In this document: positions 1 through 8,257 of the stretch, piece by piece
Position numbering within the stretch: position 1 is the stretch's first letter
Layout: each line of letters begins with the position of its first letter
Notes under the pieces: generated by a model
Database searches by the model: none
The model's input: the letters and a program-made list of their open reading frames with translations, nothing else
What the model was told of the DNA's origin: nothing
Program-made: the position numbers and the translations under genes
Assembly: GCA_018268595.1 (NCBI GenBank)
Contig: JAFDWH010000018.1
Coordinates: forward strand, 17,170 to 81,169
Source of the DNA: Actinomycetota bacterium
Lineage (GTDB): Bacteria; Actinomycetota; Thermoleophilia; Solirubrobacterales; Solirubrobacteraceae
Direction: 5' to 3'
Length of the DNA: 64,000 nucleotides

Positions 1-133
1 GGCCCGGCGTCACGCCGCCGACGATCTGCGCGCCGGCGCCGTAGTCGAGGCACTCGCGGGTCAAGTTCACGGCCTCGCGGCCGGTGATCCCCTGGACGAT
101 GAAAGTGGTCGTCTCGTCGATCAGGATGCTCAT
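1..133 (-). CDS. CoA ligase alpha subunit (malate/succinate-CoA ligase type), N-terminal fragment
   Basis: Only the first 44 residues are in the window; the gene runs off the left edge. They begin MSILIDE and contain IVQGITGREA followed by a GAGAQIVGGVTPG stretch, which is the start of the CoA-binding Rossmann domain of SucD/MtkB alpha subunits. The ATG overlaps the TGA of the beta-subunit gene (ATGA at 130-133), so the two are translationally coupled. In this family the alpha subunit carries the phosphohistidine and binds CoA, but those residues lie outside the window. Placement directly after a malyl-CoA lyase gene favours malate-CoA ligase over succinyl-CoA synthetase. That choice is inference. 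Confidence 0.8.
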   Translation of the reverse strand, partial: MSILIDETTTFIVQGITGREAVNLTRECLDYGAGAQIVGGVTPG

Positions 134-1341
134 GCCGCCACTCCCTGGATCTTCTCGACCGCGCGACGCGCGGCCTCGTGCATGGACACCGAGCGGTCGC
201 AGTACTCGACCCCGTACTTCTTCAAGATCTTGAAGCCCTCGTCCTCCCACGCGCCCGGGATGCGGAAGATCGCGATCTTCTCGGCCGGGTCGTATCCGAG
301 CTCCAGGCACGCCTTGATGACGCCGCGCGCGACGATGTCCACGCGCGTGTTGGAGACGATCGACATCATCACCGCGATCTTCTCGACGCCCGGCTTCTGC
401 AAGACGAGCTTCGCCAGGCCGCACGCCTTCGCGACCGACGGGTTCCCGCCGATCTCGCAGTAGTTCGCCGGCTTGCCGCCGTGCGCGCGGACCGCGTCGA
501 ACAGCGTCAGCGAGCCGCCGCCGGCGCCGATCACGAGCCCGAGGTTGCCGTCGAACTCGGTCACGTTGCCTGCCACGCCGCGGTGGTCCTGCGCGTCGAC
601 CTCCTCGCCGGCGAGCTCGAACGGCGTCGCCTCGCGCGCCTGGCGCGTCTCCTCGTCGCCGACGCCCAAAGCCTTCAGCAGGGTCTGCTGGCGGCCGCGC
701 GCCTCGTTCTCCATGTCCATGTGCGCGTCGACGGCGACGAATCTGCCGTCCTCGAGCAGCGCGAGCGGGTTGATCTCCGCGAGCGTCATGTCGTGTCTGA
801 CGAACAGGCGAGCGAGGCGGGCGAGGATCGGAGTAGCGCGAGTCAGGGCGGAGCCCGTGACACCGATTGAGGCGATCACCTGCTTCGCCTCGTAGTCCGA
901 CACCTCCGTCAGGTTCGAGAAGTGGCCGCGCCCGACTCTGTCGGGGTGGGTCTCGGCGACCTCCTCGATGTCGATCCCGCCCATGTCGGAGAACAGCATC
1001 ACCGGCTGCTTGCGGATGCCGTCCCACACGACGCCGGCGTAGAACTCCTGCTTGACGGCGACCTTGGAGTCGACCAGCACGCCGCGCGGCATGTGCCCGT
1101 TGATCTCCAGCCCCAGCACGAACTCGGCCTCGCGCGCCGCCTCCTCGGGCGTGTCGGCGAATCTCACGCCGCCGGCCTTCATGCGCCCGCCGGTGAGGAC
1201 CTGCGACTTGATCACGACGGGCGCCGCGATCTCCTCGGCGATTCTGCGCGCCTCCTCCGGCGTTCTCGCGAAGCCGTGGGCGCTGACCGGGATGCCCGCC
1301 GCCTTGACGATCTGGCGGGACTCGTACTCGAAGAAGCGCAT
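130..1341 (-). CDS. CoA ligase beta subunit, ATP-grasp (malate-CoA ligase-like)
   Basis: The 403-residue protein starts MRFFEYESRQIVKAAGIPV, as SucC/MtkA beta subunits do. An ATP-grasp domain fills roughly the first 230 residues and includes the metal/nucleotide-site stretch AEINPLALLEDGRFVAVDA. The C-terminal ligase domain has GNLGLVIGAGGGSLTLFDAV and a GGNPS turn. With the alpha subunit it would form or split an acyl-CoA with ATP or GTP. It lies 2 bp after the malyl-CoA lyase gene and overlaps the alpha-subunit start. Sequence alone does not separate malate from succinate; the lyase neighbour suggests malate. In the ethylmalonyl-CoA pathway a reversible malate-CoA ligase could replace the usual malyl-CoA thioesterase and conserve energy, which is inference. 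Confidence 0.8.
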   Translation of the reverse strand: MRFFEYESRQIVKAAGIPVSAHGFARTPEEARRIAEEIAAPVVIKSQVLTGGRMKAGGVRFADTPEEAAREAEFVLGLEINGHMPRGVLVDSKVAVKQEFYAGVVWDGIRKQPVMLFSDMGGIDIEEVAETHPDRVGRGHFSNLTEVSDYEAKQVIASIGVTGSALTRATPILARLARLFVRHDMTLAEINPLALLEDGRFVAVDAHMDMENEARGRQQTLLKALGVGDEETRQAREATPFELAGEEVDAQDHRGVAGNVTEFDGNLGLVIGAGGGSLTLFDAVRAHGGKPANYCEIGGNPSVAKACGLAKLVLQKPGVEKIAVMMSIVSNTRVDIVARGVIKACLELGYDPAEKIAIFRIPGAWEDEGFKILKKYGVEYCDRSVSMHEAARRAVEKIQGVAA

Positions 1342-1343
1342 GC

Positions 1344-2408
1344 TCAGACTCCCACCGTCTCGAACCCGTACGCCTCGGCCAGCTCCGGGTCCTTCGCAGC
1401 CAGCATCTCGGCGAGTCTCACCATCACCTGGCACTGCTTCCAGGTCGCGTCGTCCTGCATCTTGCCGTCGAGCATGTGCACGCCGCGGCCGTCCGGGATC
1501 GCCTCGATCACGCGCTTGGCGAACCTGACCTCGTCGGGGTCCGGCGAGAAGACCTTCTTGGCGATCGCGATCTGGCGCGGGTGCAGCGACCAGGCGCCGA
1601 CGCAGCCCATCAGGAAGGCGGCGCGGAACTGCGCCTCGCAGCCGGCGTCGTCGGAGATGTCGCCGAACGGACCGTAGAAGGGGAGGATTCCGGTCGCCGT
1701 GCAGGCGTCGACCATGCGCGCGATCGAGTAGTGCCACAGATCCTGCTGGTAGCTCGCGCGCGGCGCCTCGGGGTTGTCGGCGTCCGGGTCCTCGATCACG
1801 CGGTAGCCGGGGTGGCCGCCGCCGACACGCGTCGTCTTCATGCGGCGCGAGGCGGCGAGGTCGGCCGGGCCGAAGCTCATGCCCTGCATGCGGGGCGAGG
1901 CCGCGGCGATCTCCTCGAGGTTCGCGACGCCGAGCGCCGTCTCGAGGATCGCGTGCACGAGGATCGGTCTCTGCACGCCGAATCTGCCCTCCAGCTGTGC
2001 GAGCAGGCGGTCGACGTAGTGGATGTCCCAGGCGCCCTCGACCTTCGGGACCATGATCACGTCGAGCTTGTCGCCGATCTCGCCGACGAGGCGGAGCAGG
2101 TCGTCGAGGACCCACGGCGAGTCGAGGCTGTTGACGCGCGTCCACAGCTGCGTGTCGCCGAAGTCGACGGCCCGGCCGACCTTCACGAGGCCCTCGCGGG
2201 CGGCCTCCTTGCGGTCGACGGGGACGGCGTCCTCGAGGTTGCCGAGCAGGATGTCGGCCTGCTTGGCCATGTCGGGCACCTTCGCCGCCATCTTCTCGTT
2301 GCTGGCGTCGAAGAAGTGGATCATCCGCGACGGCTTGAACGGGATGTCCAGGATCGGGTCGGGCGCACCGACCGCGAGCGGCTTCGCGAAGTCTCGTGGG
2401 TTGCGCAC
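1344..2408 (-). CDS. mcl: L-malyl-CoA/beta-methylmalyl-CoA lyase (HpcH/HpaI-CitE family)
   Basis: 354 residues from a GTG start preceded by GAGAGA. The protein belongs to the CitE/HpcH TIM-barrel family. It has [13 protein letters not shown] near residue 55, [13 protein letters not shown] with the metal-binding Glu, and [11 protein letters not shown] with the second metal-binding Asp. The long C-terminal part after about residue 270 ([22 protein letters not shown]) matches malyl-CoA lyases rather than short citrate lyase beta chains. Known members cleave malyl-CoA to acetyl-CoA and glyoxylate and beta-methylmalyl-CoA to propionyl-CoA and glyoxylate. It leads an operon with the CoA ligase pair, is divergent from a MaoC hydratase gene, and has a shared 22-bp element 25 bp upstream of its start. 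Confidence 0.88.
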   Translation of the reverse strand: MRNPRDFAKPLAVGAPDPILDIPFKPSRMIHFFDASNEKMAAKVPDMAKQADILLGNLEDAVPVDRKEAAREGLVKVGRAVDFGDTQLWTRVNSLDSPWVLDDLLRLVGEIGDKLDVIMVPKVEGAWDIHYVDRLLAQLEGRFGVQRPILVHAILETALGVANLEEIAAASPRMQGMSFGPADLAASRRMKTTRVGGGHPGYRVIEDPDADNPEAPRASYQQDLWHYSIARMVDACTATGILPFYGPFGDISDDAGCEAQFRAAFLMGCVGAWSLHPRQIAIAKKVFSPDPDEVRFAKRVIEAIPDGRGVHMLDGKMQDDATWKQCQVMVRLAEMLAAKDPELAEAYGFETVGV

Positions 2409-2433
2409 AGGGTCTCTCGGTGTCGTGGGCGAT

Positions 2434-2455
2434 TACGTGGAAGGTCGCGCAAATC
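2434..2455. promoter_or_regulatory. Conserved 22-bp upstream element, copy 1 (mcl)
   Basis: This element begins TACGTGGAAGGTCGCG and ends in CAAATC. It lies 25 bp upstream of the mcl start codon, in the mcl/maoC divergent region. The only other copy seen (13372-13393, 21 of 22 bases identical) sits 22 bp upstream of ethylmalonyl-CoA mutase in the same orientation. An operator or promoter element shared by the two genes is inferred. Confidence 0.55.
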
Positions 2456-2554
2456 GTATTGACCCCGCAGTCAACGCGACGCACGGCCGCCGCGAAGACG
2501 GCACACTTCGCGGTCATCCCTACGCATTCCGAACCGCAGGACGGTCCAGAACAC

Positions 2555-3079
2555 ATGAGCGACACGATCAACGGCGTCGACACCGACCAGGCGACGCGCG
2601 AGGCGTCCGGCGCCCACACCTACGGCCGCTACCTCGAGGAGTTCGAGGTCGGCGCGGTCTACAAGCACTGGCCCGCGAAGACGGTCACCGAGGCGGACGA
2701 CCACCTCTTCTGCCTGCTGACGATGAACCACCACCCGCTGCACATCAACGACGTCTACGCGTCGCAGTCGCAGCAGGGCAGAAACGTCGTCGTCGGCCCG
2801 CTCGTCTACTCGCTCGCGCTCGGCATGTCCGTCTCCGACGTCTCCGGCAAGGCGATCGCGAACCTCGCGACGGAGGAGCTGAGCCACCCGAACCCCGTGT
2901 TCCACGGTGACACGCTGTTCTGCGAGACCGAGGTGCTCGACGTCAAGCCGTCGTCCTCGAAGCCGGACCGCGGGGTCGTCAAGGTCCACACGCGCGTCCT
3001 GAACCAGGACGGCGTGCTGGTGGCGGAGTTCAAGCGGCTCGTGCTGGTGCCGCGCAAGAACCCCGGAGCCGCCGGGTAG
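2555..3079 (+). CDS. MaoC-family (R)-specific enoyl-CoA hydratase, candidate mesaconyl-CoA hydratase
   Basis: 174 residues from ATG at 2555. The single hot-dog fold domain has KTVTEADDHLFCLLTMNHHPLHIN at about residues 42-65, the D-x4-H hydratase signature region of MaoC proteins, and a VVVGPLVYSLALGMSV helix after it. It lies divergently from mcl and ahead of PEP carboxykinase. In the ethylmalonyl-CoA pathway a MaoC-type enzyme hydrates mesaconyl-CoA to beta-methylmalyl-CoA, the substrate of Mcl, so this is the likely role. Proteobacterial Mch enzymes are about twice this length, so a dimer of single domains, or a different acyl-CoA substrate, is possible. It may share control with mcl through the 146-bp intergenic region. 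Confidence 0.75.
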   Translation: MSDTINGVDTDQATREASGAHTYGRYLEEFEVGAVYKHWPAKTVTEADDHLFCLLTMNHHPLHINDVYASQSQQGRNVVVGPLVYSLALGMSVSDVSGKAIANLATEELSHPNPVFHGDTLFCETEVLDVKPSSSKPDRGVVKVHTRVLNQDGVLVAEFKRLVLVPRKNPGAAG

Positions 3080-3117
3080 AAACATCGGATCGGCGCCGAT
3101 GCGGCGTTTCGCGCGAC

Positions 3118-3140
3118 GGCGGCCGGAACCGGCCGCCTTT
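3118..3140 (+). terminator. Hairpin terminator after the MaoC gene
   Basis: A perfect 9-bp inverted repeat GGCGGCCGG/CCGGCCGCC with a 2-nt loop is followed by TTT, 38 bp after the MaoC stop. A second short palindrome, ATCGGCGCCGAT, precedes it. It separates the MaoC gene from pckG. Confidence 0.6.
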
Positions 3141-3226
3141 GCGCGATGTCTGCATTGCGGAAGCGCCGTTCCGTCCGGGATGGAACAATCCCGCGGATGT
3201 CCCGCGACCGCCACGAGGGAGATCAC

Positions 3227-5041
3227 GTGAGCATCACCGACACCGCCCCGCCCACGAGCCATGCGAAGCTGCGCGCCTGGGTCGACGAGATCGCAACCCT
3301 GACGCAGCCCGACCACATCCACTGGTGCGACGGCTCCGCGGAGGAGTACGACCGTCTCTGTCAGACGCTCGTCGACGCCGGCACGTTCGAGCGCCTGTCC
3401 GACGCGAAGCGTCCGAACTCGTACCTCGCGCTGTCCGACCCGACCGACGTCGCGCGCGTCGAGGACCGCACGTTCATCTGCTCCGAGCGGGAGGACGACG
3501 CCGGTCCCACGAACAACTGGTGCGACCCGGCCGAGATGCGCGAGACGCTCAACGGCCTGTTCGATGGCTGCATGCGCGGGCGCACGATGTACGTCGTGCC
3601 GTTCTCGATGGGCCCGCTCGGCTCCTCGATCGCCCACATCGGCGTCGAGCTGACCGACTCGCCGTACGTCGCCGTCTCGATGCGGATCATGACCCGCATG
3701 GGCGCCGGCGCGCTCGAGGTGCTCGGCGAGGACGGCCACTTCGTGCCGTGCGTGCACAGCGTCGGCGCACCGCTCGAGCCCGGGCAGGAGGACGTCTCGT
3801 GGCCGTGCAGCGAGACGAAGTACATCGTCCACTACCCGGAGTCGCGCGAGATCTGGTCCTACGGCTCCGGCTACGGCGGCAACGCGCTGCTCGGCAAGAA
3901 GTGCTTCGCGCTCCGGATCGCGTCGGTGATGGCGCGCGACGAGGGCTGGATGGCCGAGCACATGCTGATCCTCAAGCTCACGAACCCGCAGGGCGTCGTG
4001 AAGTACGTCACGGGCGCGTTCCCGTCCGCGTGCGGCAAGACGAACCTCGCGATGCTGATCCCGACGCTGCCCGGCTGGAAGGTCGAGACGATCGGCGACG
4101 ACATCGCCTGGATGAGATTCGGCCCCGACGGACGGCTGTACGCGGTGAACCCCGAGGCCGGCTTCTTCGGCGTCGCGCCGAACACGAGCGAAAAGACGAA
4201 CCCGAACGCGCTCGCGACGGCGTGCGCGAACGCGATCTTCACCAACGTCGCCAAGACCGACGACGGCGACATCTGGTGGGAGGGCATGACGGACGATCAG
4301 CCCGCCCACGCGATCGACTGGCACGGCAACGACTGGACGCCCGAGTCCGGCACGCCCGCCGCGCACCCGAACGCGCGCTTCACCGTCCCGGCCGCCCAGG
4401 ACCCGGCGATCGCGCCGGAGTGGGAGGACCCCGCCGGCGTGCCGATCGACGCGTTCCTGTTCGGCGGTCGCCGCTCGACGGTCGTGCCACTCGTGCACGA
4501 GGCGTTCGACTGGGAGCACGGCACGTTCCTCGGCGCGACGATGGCGTCCGAGACGACCGCGGCAGCGGCCGGCGCCGTCGGCAGACTGCGCCGCGACCCG
4601 TTCGCGCAGCTGCCGTTCGCCGGCTACCACATGGGCGACTACATGGCCCACTGGCTGAAGATCGGCCGGCGCGAGGGCGCCGTCCTGCCGAAGATCTTCT
4701 ACGTCAACTGGTTCCGCAAGGACGCCAACGGCAAGTGGCTGTGGCCGGGCTTCGGCGAGAACAGCCGCGTGCTGGCGTGGATCTTCGGCCGCTGCGAGGG
4801 GACCGCCGAGGCGGTCGAGACGCCGATCGGTCTGCTGCCCGCCGAGGGCGCGCTGCCGCTGGACGGGCTCGAGGGCGTCACGGCCGAGGACATGGCCGAG
4901 CTGCTGCGCGTCGGCGTCGAGGAGTGGAAGGCCGAGCTGCCGTCCCTGCGCGAGCACCTCGACAAGTTCGGCGACAGACTGCCGGCCGAGATGACCGCCC
5001 AGCTCGACGCGCTCGAGTCGCGGCTGAACGCGGCGTCGTAA
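3227..5041 (+). CDS. pckG: Phosphoenolpyruvate carboxykinase (GTP)
   Basis: 604 residues, the usual length for GTP-PEPCK. I chose the GTG at 3227, preceded by GAGGGAG, because homologues start close to the [10 protein letters not shown] helix; an upstream in-frame ATG at 3146 would add residues of low-complexity type. The kinase-1a P-loop with its reactive Cys is visible as [15 protein letters not shown], and the metal/GTP region as [41 protein letters not shown] is the conserved C-terminal nucleotide-binding part. The enzyme converts oxaloacetate and GTP to PEP, CO2 and GDP. Next to the malyl-CoA and MaoC genes it would drain C4 acids from C2 assimilation into gluconeogenesis. Confidence 0.95.
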   Translation: MSITDTAPPTSHAKLRAWVDEIATLTQPDHIHWCDGSAEEYDRLCQTLVDAGTFERLSDAKRPNSYLALSDPTDVARVEDRTFICSEREDDAGPTNNWCDPAEMRETLNGLFDGCMRGRTMYVVPFSMGPLGSSIAHIGVELTDSPYVAVSMRIMTRMGAGALEVLGEDGHFVPCVHSVGAPLEPGQEDVSWPCSETKYIVHYPESREIWSYGSGYGGNALLGKKCFALRIASVMARDEGWMAEHMLILKLTNPQGVVKYVTGAFPSACGKTNLAMLIPTLPGWKVETIGDDIAWMRFGPDGRLYAVNPEAGFFGVAPNTSEKTNPNALATACANAIFTNVAKTDDGDIWWEGMTDDQPAHAIDWHGNDWTPESGTPAAHPNARFTVPAAQDPAIAPEWEDPAGVPIDAFLFGGRRSTVVPLVHEAFDWEHGTFLGATMASETTAAAAGAVGRLRRDPFAQLPFAGYHMGDYMAHWLKIGRREGAVLPKIFYVNWFRKDANGKWLWPGFGENSRVLAWIFGRCEGTAEAVETPIGLLPAEGALPLDGLEGVTAEDMAELLRVGVEEWKAELPSLREHLDKFGDRLPAEMTAQLDALESRLNAAS

Positions 5042-5058
5042 GCCGCTCTCGGGCTTTC

Positions 5059-5098
5059 GGTCCGCGCCCCGGCGGGTTGGTACGCCGGGGCACGGACC
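5059..5098. terminator. Long hairpin between convergent pckG and nucleotidyltransferase genes
   Basis: Two 16-nt arms (5059-5074 and 5083-5098), starting GGTCCG and ending CGGACC, pair with a single mismatch around an 8-nt loop. The hairpin lies 18 bp after the pckG stop and 13 bp before the end of the convergent gene, so it can serve both strands. Confidence 0.7.
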
Positions 5099-5110
5099 CG
5101 CTCGCGGGCG

Positions 5111-5596
5111 TCAGGCGCGATCGCTCTGTTCCAGGATCTGCAGCGTCTCGATATCTGCTTGATCCTGTGCGCTGCCGCGAACGCTTTTCATCGCGATCAA
5201 CTGCTGCGGAGAAGCGGCCTGCAGCTGGTTCCCGTCGATTTCGTAGCGATCGGCATCAGCCGCGAGCGCTGAGTAAGCGGGCACCCCCGCGAGTCTGCGC
5301 ACAACGTCGAGGTCGCCGAGAGGGGTTGAGAGGCTCACGTTCCTCCCCTGTTTCAACAGCTGCGCTTCGCTCGGGCCGAAGTGCCTCGCCGTGTTGAGGA
5401 GCAGCCTCGCATCCAGCGCCTGCAGCAGTCGACAAAGTCGATCGAGGTTGGCCGGATCGGGAGCCGGGACGATGTCGAGATCCTCGGTGGTTCGAATGCC
5501 TCCCTGCAGGACGAGCGCGATCCCTCCGATCACGACGAACTCCACGTCGGCCTCGACGAGTGAGCTGAGCAGCGCTCGCAGATCGGGCAGCGTCAT
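5111..5596 (-). CDS. Nucleotidyltransferase-like protein (AbiEii/DUF6036 type)
   Basis: 161 residues. The N-terminus has VEFVVIGGIALVLQGGIRTTEDLDIV at about residues 15-40. This combines the G-G-A helix and the D-x-D metal motif (EDLDIV) of minimal nucleotidyltransferases of the toxin or AbiEii-like type. Its start overlaps the stop of the upstream 60-residue gene (ATGA), so the two form a pair. Such pairs are often toxin-antitoxin or accessory modules. No activity can be assigned from sequence. AT-ending codons and ATC/ATA use are somewhat higher than in its neighbours, compatible with acquisition. Confidence 0.65.
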   Translation of the reverse strand: MTLPDLRALLSSLVEADVEFVVIGGIALVLQGGIRTTEDLDIVPAPDPANLDRLCRLLQALDARLLLNTARHFGPSEAQLLKQGRNVSLSTPLGDLDVVRRLAGVPAYSALAADADRYEIDGNQLQAASPQQLIAMKSVRGSAQDQADIETLQILEQSDRA

Positions 5597-5775
5597 GGGA
5601 GACGACGAGCGCTGCGCAGCAGGTCCGCTTGACGGCAGAGGGCGGCGAACTTGTCGAGCCGCTGCGTCGGCGTGAGGGCGCGGTCGCGGCGGAGGCGCGC
5701 GACGCGTGCGGGATCGACAGGATCGACGACGGCAGGCACGCGTGGTACGGGCGCCTGCTGTTGCTGCTGCTCCAT
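5593..5775 (-). CDS. Small basic protein paired with the nucleotidyltransferase
   Basis: 60 residues from an ATG at 5775 (MEQQQQQ start). An upstream ATG would give 85 residues of low-complexity sequence. The C-terminal half, RVARLRRDRALTPTQRLDKF followed by a CRQADLLRSARR helix, is an amphipathic basic segment. Its stop overlaps the nucleotidyltransferase start by 4 bp, so it is the first gene of a two-gene unit and may be the partner or antitoxin. I do not recognise a family with confidence. Confidence 0.45.
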   Translation of the reverse strand: MEQQQQQAPVPRVPAVVDPVDPARVARLRRDRALTPTQRLDKFAALCRQADLLRSARRLP

Positions 5776-5943
5776 CGGCCGAATGTTGGCAGTCGTCGGG
5801 GACACGGTCCAGCGCGTCGGACCCCACGCGCGGGAGCGGCGACGCATCACGTGCTGCGCGGGCGGAGCGGGATGGCGCCGCAGGCGACGGCTGCTGCCGT
5901 CGCGCGCGCCGCGTTCGCCGGGTGAGGCGCGCCCCGCCGCGCC

Positions 5944-6516
5944 TCAGTGCACGTCGTCGCTGCTCGACGCCGGCGGGCGCGACTCCTCGGCGAGCGAGGT
6001 GATCGCGAGCATGCCGCGGGCGGCGGTCTCGAGCACGTCGGTCGCCTCCTCGGCCGAGCGGGCGTACAGCTCGACCAGCAGGTGCACGACGATCTGGTCG
6101 TCGTCGTGCTTGTGGAAGCGCACGTGCGTGAAGAACTCGCGCGTGCCGTGGTCGCCGAAGGCCGCGTAGGAGAGCGCGTCGCCGGCCTCCGGGCCGGAGC
6201 ACGTCTCGACCTCCTCGGCATCGACCGTCACGGTGCACGAGGCGACCCACGGCGTGCCGGCGACCATCCGCTCCCAGCGGTCCTCGACCGGCTCGACGCG
6301 GCCGTTGTGGAAGCCCAGGTGCGGCTGGTCGTGCATGCAGTCGAGGCACTGCACGACCGCCTCCTGCAGCTCGTCGACGACCTCGGCGCGCTCCCCGGTC
6401 GACGGGTCGATGCGGTGGATCCCCTCGTAGTGCACCTGCACCTCGAGGTTCTGCGACCAGCAGCGGTAGCAGCGCAGCCAGGCGCGCACGGTCTCCTGGT
6501 CGGTTGAGCCCTCCAT
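5944..6516 (-). CDS. Hypothetical protein with two CxxC pairs
   Basis: 190 residues from ATG at 6516. The N-terminal third has CYRCWSQN and CLDCMHD, a likely four-cysteine zinc site. The rest (VASCTVTVDAEEVETCSGPE and FFTHVRFHKHDDDQIVVHLL) looks like an alpha/beta domain of unknown function. It is divergent from mobA, with only 28 bp between starts. No pathway can be assigned. Confidence 0.6.
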   Translation of the reverse strand: MEGSTDQETVRAWLRCYRCWSQNLEVQVHYEGIHRIDPSTGERAEVVDELQEAVVQCLDCMHDQPHLGFHNGRVEPVEDRWERMVAGTPWVASCTVTVDAEEVETCSGPEAGDALSYAAFGDHGTREFFTHVRFHKHDDDQIVVHLLVELYARSAEEATDVLETAARGMLAITSLAEESRPPASSSDDVH

Positions 6517-6544
6517 CGCCTCTGATTCTATGCTCCGAAGCGCG

Positions 6545-7183
6545 ATGGGCGACTCACGCGATCCGATCGGCGTGGTGCTCGCGGGCGGCGCGGGGCGCCG
6601 CATCGGCGGCGGCAAGGCGGTCGTCGAGCTGCACGGCAGGCCGCTGGTGCGCTACCCGCTGGCGGCGCTCCAGACGGTGTTGGCCGAGGTCGTCGTGGTC
6701 GCCAAGCAGGGGAGCGCCCTGCCGCCGCTCCCCGGCGTGCCGATCTGGATCGAGCCGGCGGAGCCCCGCCACCCGCTGGCGGGGATCGTGCACGCGCTGG
6801 AGGGGGCCGGCGCCGCCTCCGAGATCGACGGCCTCGCGCGCGACGTGCTCGTGTGCGCCGCCGACATGCCGTTCGTGGGGCTCGGGCTGCTGGAGCGACT
6901 CGTCAGCACGGACATTGCCGGCGCCCGCGCGCTGGTGCCGCGCGCCGCCGGGCGGCTGCAGCCGCTGCTGGCGCGCTACGCGCCGGCCGCCTACGGCCCG
7001 CTCGCCGCCGCGCTGCGGGAGGATCCGCTGCCGTCGCTCACGCACGCGGTCGCGGCGCTCGACCCGTGCGTCCTCGACGTCGCCGACGAGCGCGCGTTCT
7101 TCAACGTCAACGCGCCGGAGGACCTGCTGACCGCCGCCGGGCTGCTCGACCGCGTTGGCGAGTCCGGCTGGACGAGCGCGTAG
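6545..7183 (+). CDS. mobA: Molybdenum cofactor guanylyltransferase
   Basis: 212 residues from ATG at 6545; an ATG at 6530 is in frame but lacks a ribosome site. The N-terminus IGVVLAGGAGRRIGGGKAVVELHGRPL holds the GTP-binding LAGG-x2-R-x-GG-x-K signature of the MobA/CofC-type nucleotidyltransferase fold. ARDVLVCAADMPFVG carries the metal-binding Asp. MobA adds GMP to molybdopterin to make the guanine dinucleotide cofactor used by nitrate reductases of the Nas type. Such an enzyme lies 9 kb away at 15803-19399, so the genes are functionally linked though not in one operon. Confidence 0.88.
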   Translation: MGDSRDPIGVVLAGGAGRRIGGGKAVVELHGRPLVRYPLAALQTVLAEVVVVAKQGSALPPLPGVPIWIEPAEPRHPLAGIVHALEGAGAASEIDGLARDVLVCAADMPFVGLGLLERLVSTDIAGARALVPRAAGRLQPLLARYAPAAYGPLAAALREDPLPSLTHAVAALDPCVLDVADERAFFNVNAPEDLLTAAGLLDRVGESGWTSA

Positions 7184-7222
7184 CCTGCGGGAAGGAGTGG
7201 ACGCCGCCGGCGTCTACAGCGT

Positions 7223-8257
7223 ATGCCCCGCCTGCCGATCCACACCGCGTTCCTCGCGCTCGCCTGCGCTGCAGCAGCGATCCCGGCAGCCGGGTGCGGG
7301 GGCGCGGGGTCGGGCGGCGGCGGGGCGTCCTCGCCGAACGCGACGCCGCCGCCTGCGCCGCCCGCGGTCGCGCGCGCGGAGCGCCCGGCGGCGGCCGACT
7401 TCCCGGCGCCCGGCGGCCGCAGCCTGCGCCGGCTGGCCGACGCGCTCGACGGCGGCGGCCCGCAGGTCGCGCTCGCGACGAGCGACTACGTGCCCGGCCG
7501 CAACCGCCTCGCGTTCGGGCTCGTCGGGAGCGACGGCACGCTGCTGTTCGGCAAGACCGCCGTCTACGTCGCGCGCGGGCAGGGGGCGCCGGCACGCGGG
7601 CCGTTCCTGGCGCCGGCCGACTCGCTGCTGGTGCGGCCGGCGTTCCGCAGCCAGACGGCGGCCGGCGACGACGTGCCGGCGGTCTATCACGCGGAGGTCG
7701 AGCTGCCGGGGCCGGGCAGCTGGCTCGTGCTGGCCGTCACGCGCGCCGGCGGCAAGCTGCTCGGCGGCGCGACCGCCGTCACGGTGCGGCGCCACTCGCC
7801 GGTGCCCGCGGTCGGCGACCCGGCACCGCGCGTGCACACGCCGACGCTCGCGTCCGCCGGCGGCGACGCGGCGACGATCGACACGCGCGTCCCGCCCGAC
7901 AGACTGCACGGCGTCGATCTCGCCGACGTGCTGGGCAGAAGACCGGTCGCGCTGCTGTTCGCGACGCCGGCGCTGTGCAGATCGCGCGTGTGCGGGCCGG
8001 TCACCGACGAGGCGGTCCAGCTCGCGACCGTCTACGGCGACCGCGTCGCGTTCATCCACAACGAGGTCTACGTCGACAACGACCCGTCGAAGGGGCTGCG
8101 CCCGCAGCTGCGCGCCTACGGGCTGACGAGCGAGCCGTGGCTGTTCACGATCGACCGCCACGGGCGCGTGGCGGCGCGGCTGGAGGGCGCGTTCGGGATC
8201 GACGAGTTCCGCGCGGCGATCGAGGCCGCGCTCAGGCTCAGCCGGCCGCGGCCGTGA
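7223..8257 (+). CDS. Exported lipoprotein with thioredoxin-like C-terminal domain
   Basis: 344 residues. The signal peptide (MPRLPIHTAFLALACAAAAIPAAGC) ends in the lipobox AAGC, followed by a Gly/Ser/Pro linker. A beta-rich middle part precedes a TlpA/Sco-like thioredoxin fold from about residue 235: VALLFATPALCRSRVCGPVTDEA with a C-x4-C pair, then EPWLFTIDRHGRVAARLEGAFG with the usual cis-Pro region (SEPWLF). It would sit on the outer face of the membrane. C-x4-C is not the standard CxxC of disulfide reductases, so a metallochaperone-like role is possible. Its last 20 bp overlap the convergent luciferase-like gene. Confidence 0.75.
   Translation: MPRLPIHTAFLALACAAAAIPAAGCGGAGSGGGGASSPNATPPPAPPAVARAERPAAADFPAPGGRSLRRLADALDGGGPQVALATSDYVPGRNRLAFGLVGSDGTLLFGKTAVYVARGQGAPARGPFLAPADSLLVRPAFRSQTAAGDDVPAVYHAEVELPGPGSWLVLAVTRAGGKLLGGATAVTVRRHSPVPAVGDPAPRVHTPTLASAGGDAATIDTRVPPDRLHGVDLADVLGRRPVALLFATPALCRSRVCGPVTDEAVQLATVYGDRVAFIHNEVYVDNDPSKGLRPQLRAYGLTSEPWLFTIDRHGRVAARLEGAFGIDEFRAAIEAALRLSRPRP

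Noticed and set aside
5755..5775. Short CAG/CTG run
   Set aside because: It only encodes five glutamines at the start of a small protein and is too short to be a meaningful microsatellite.
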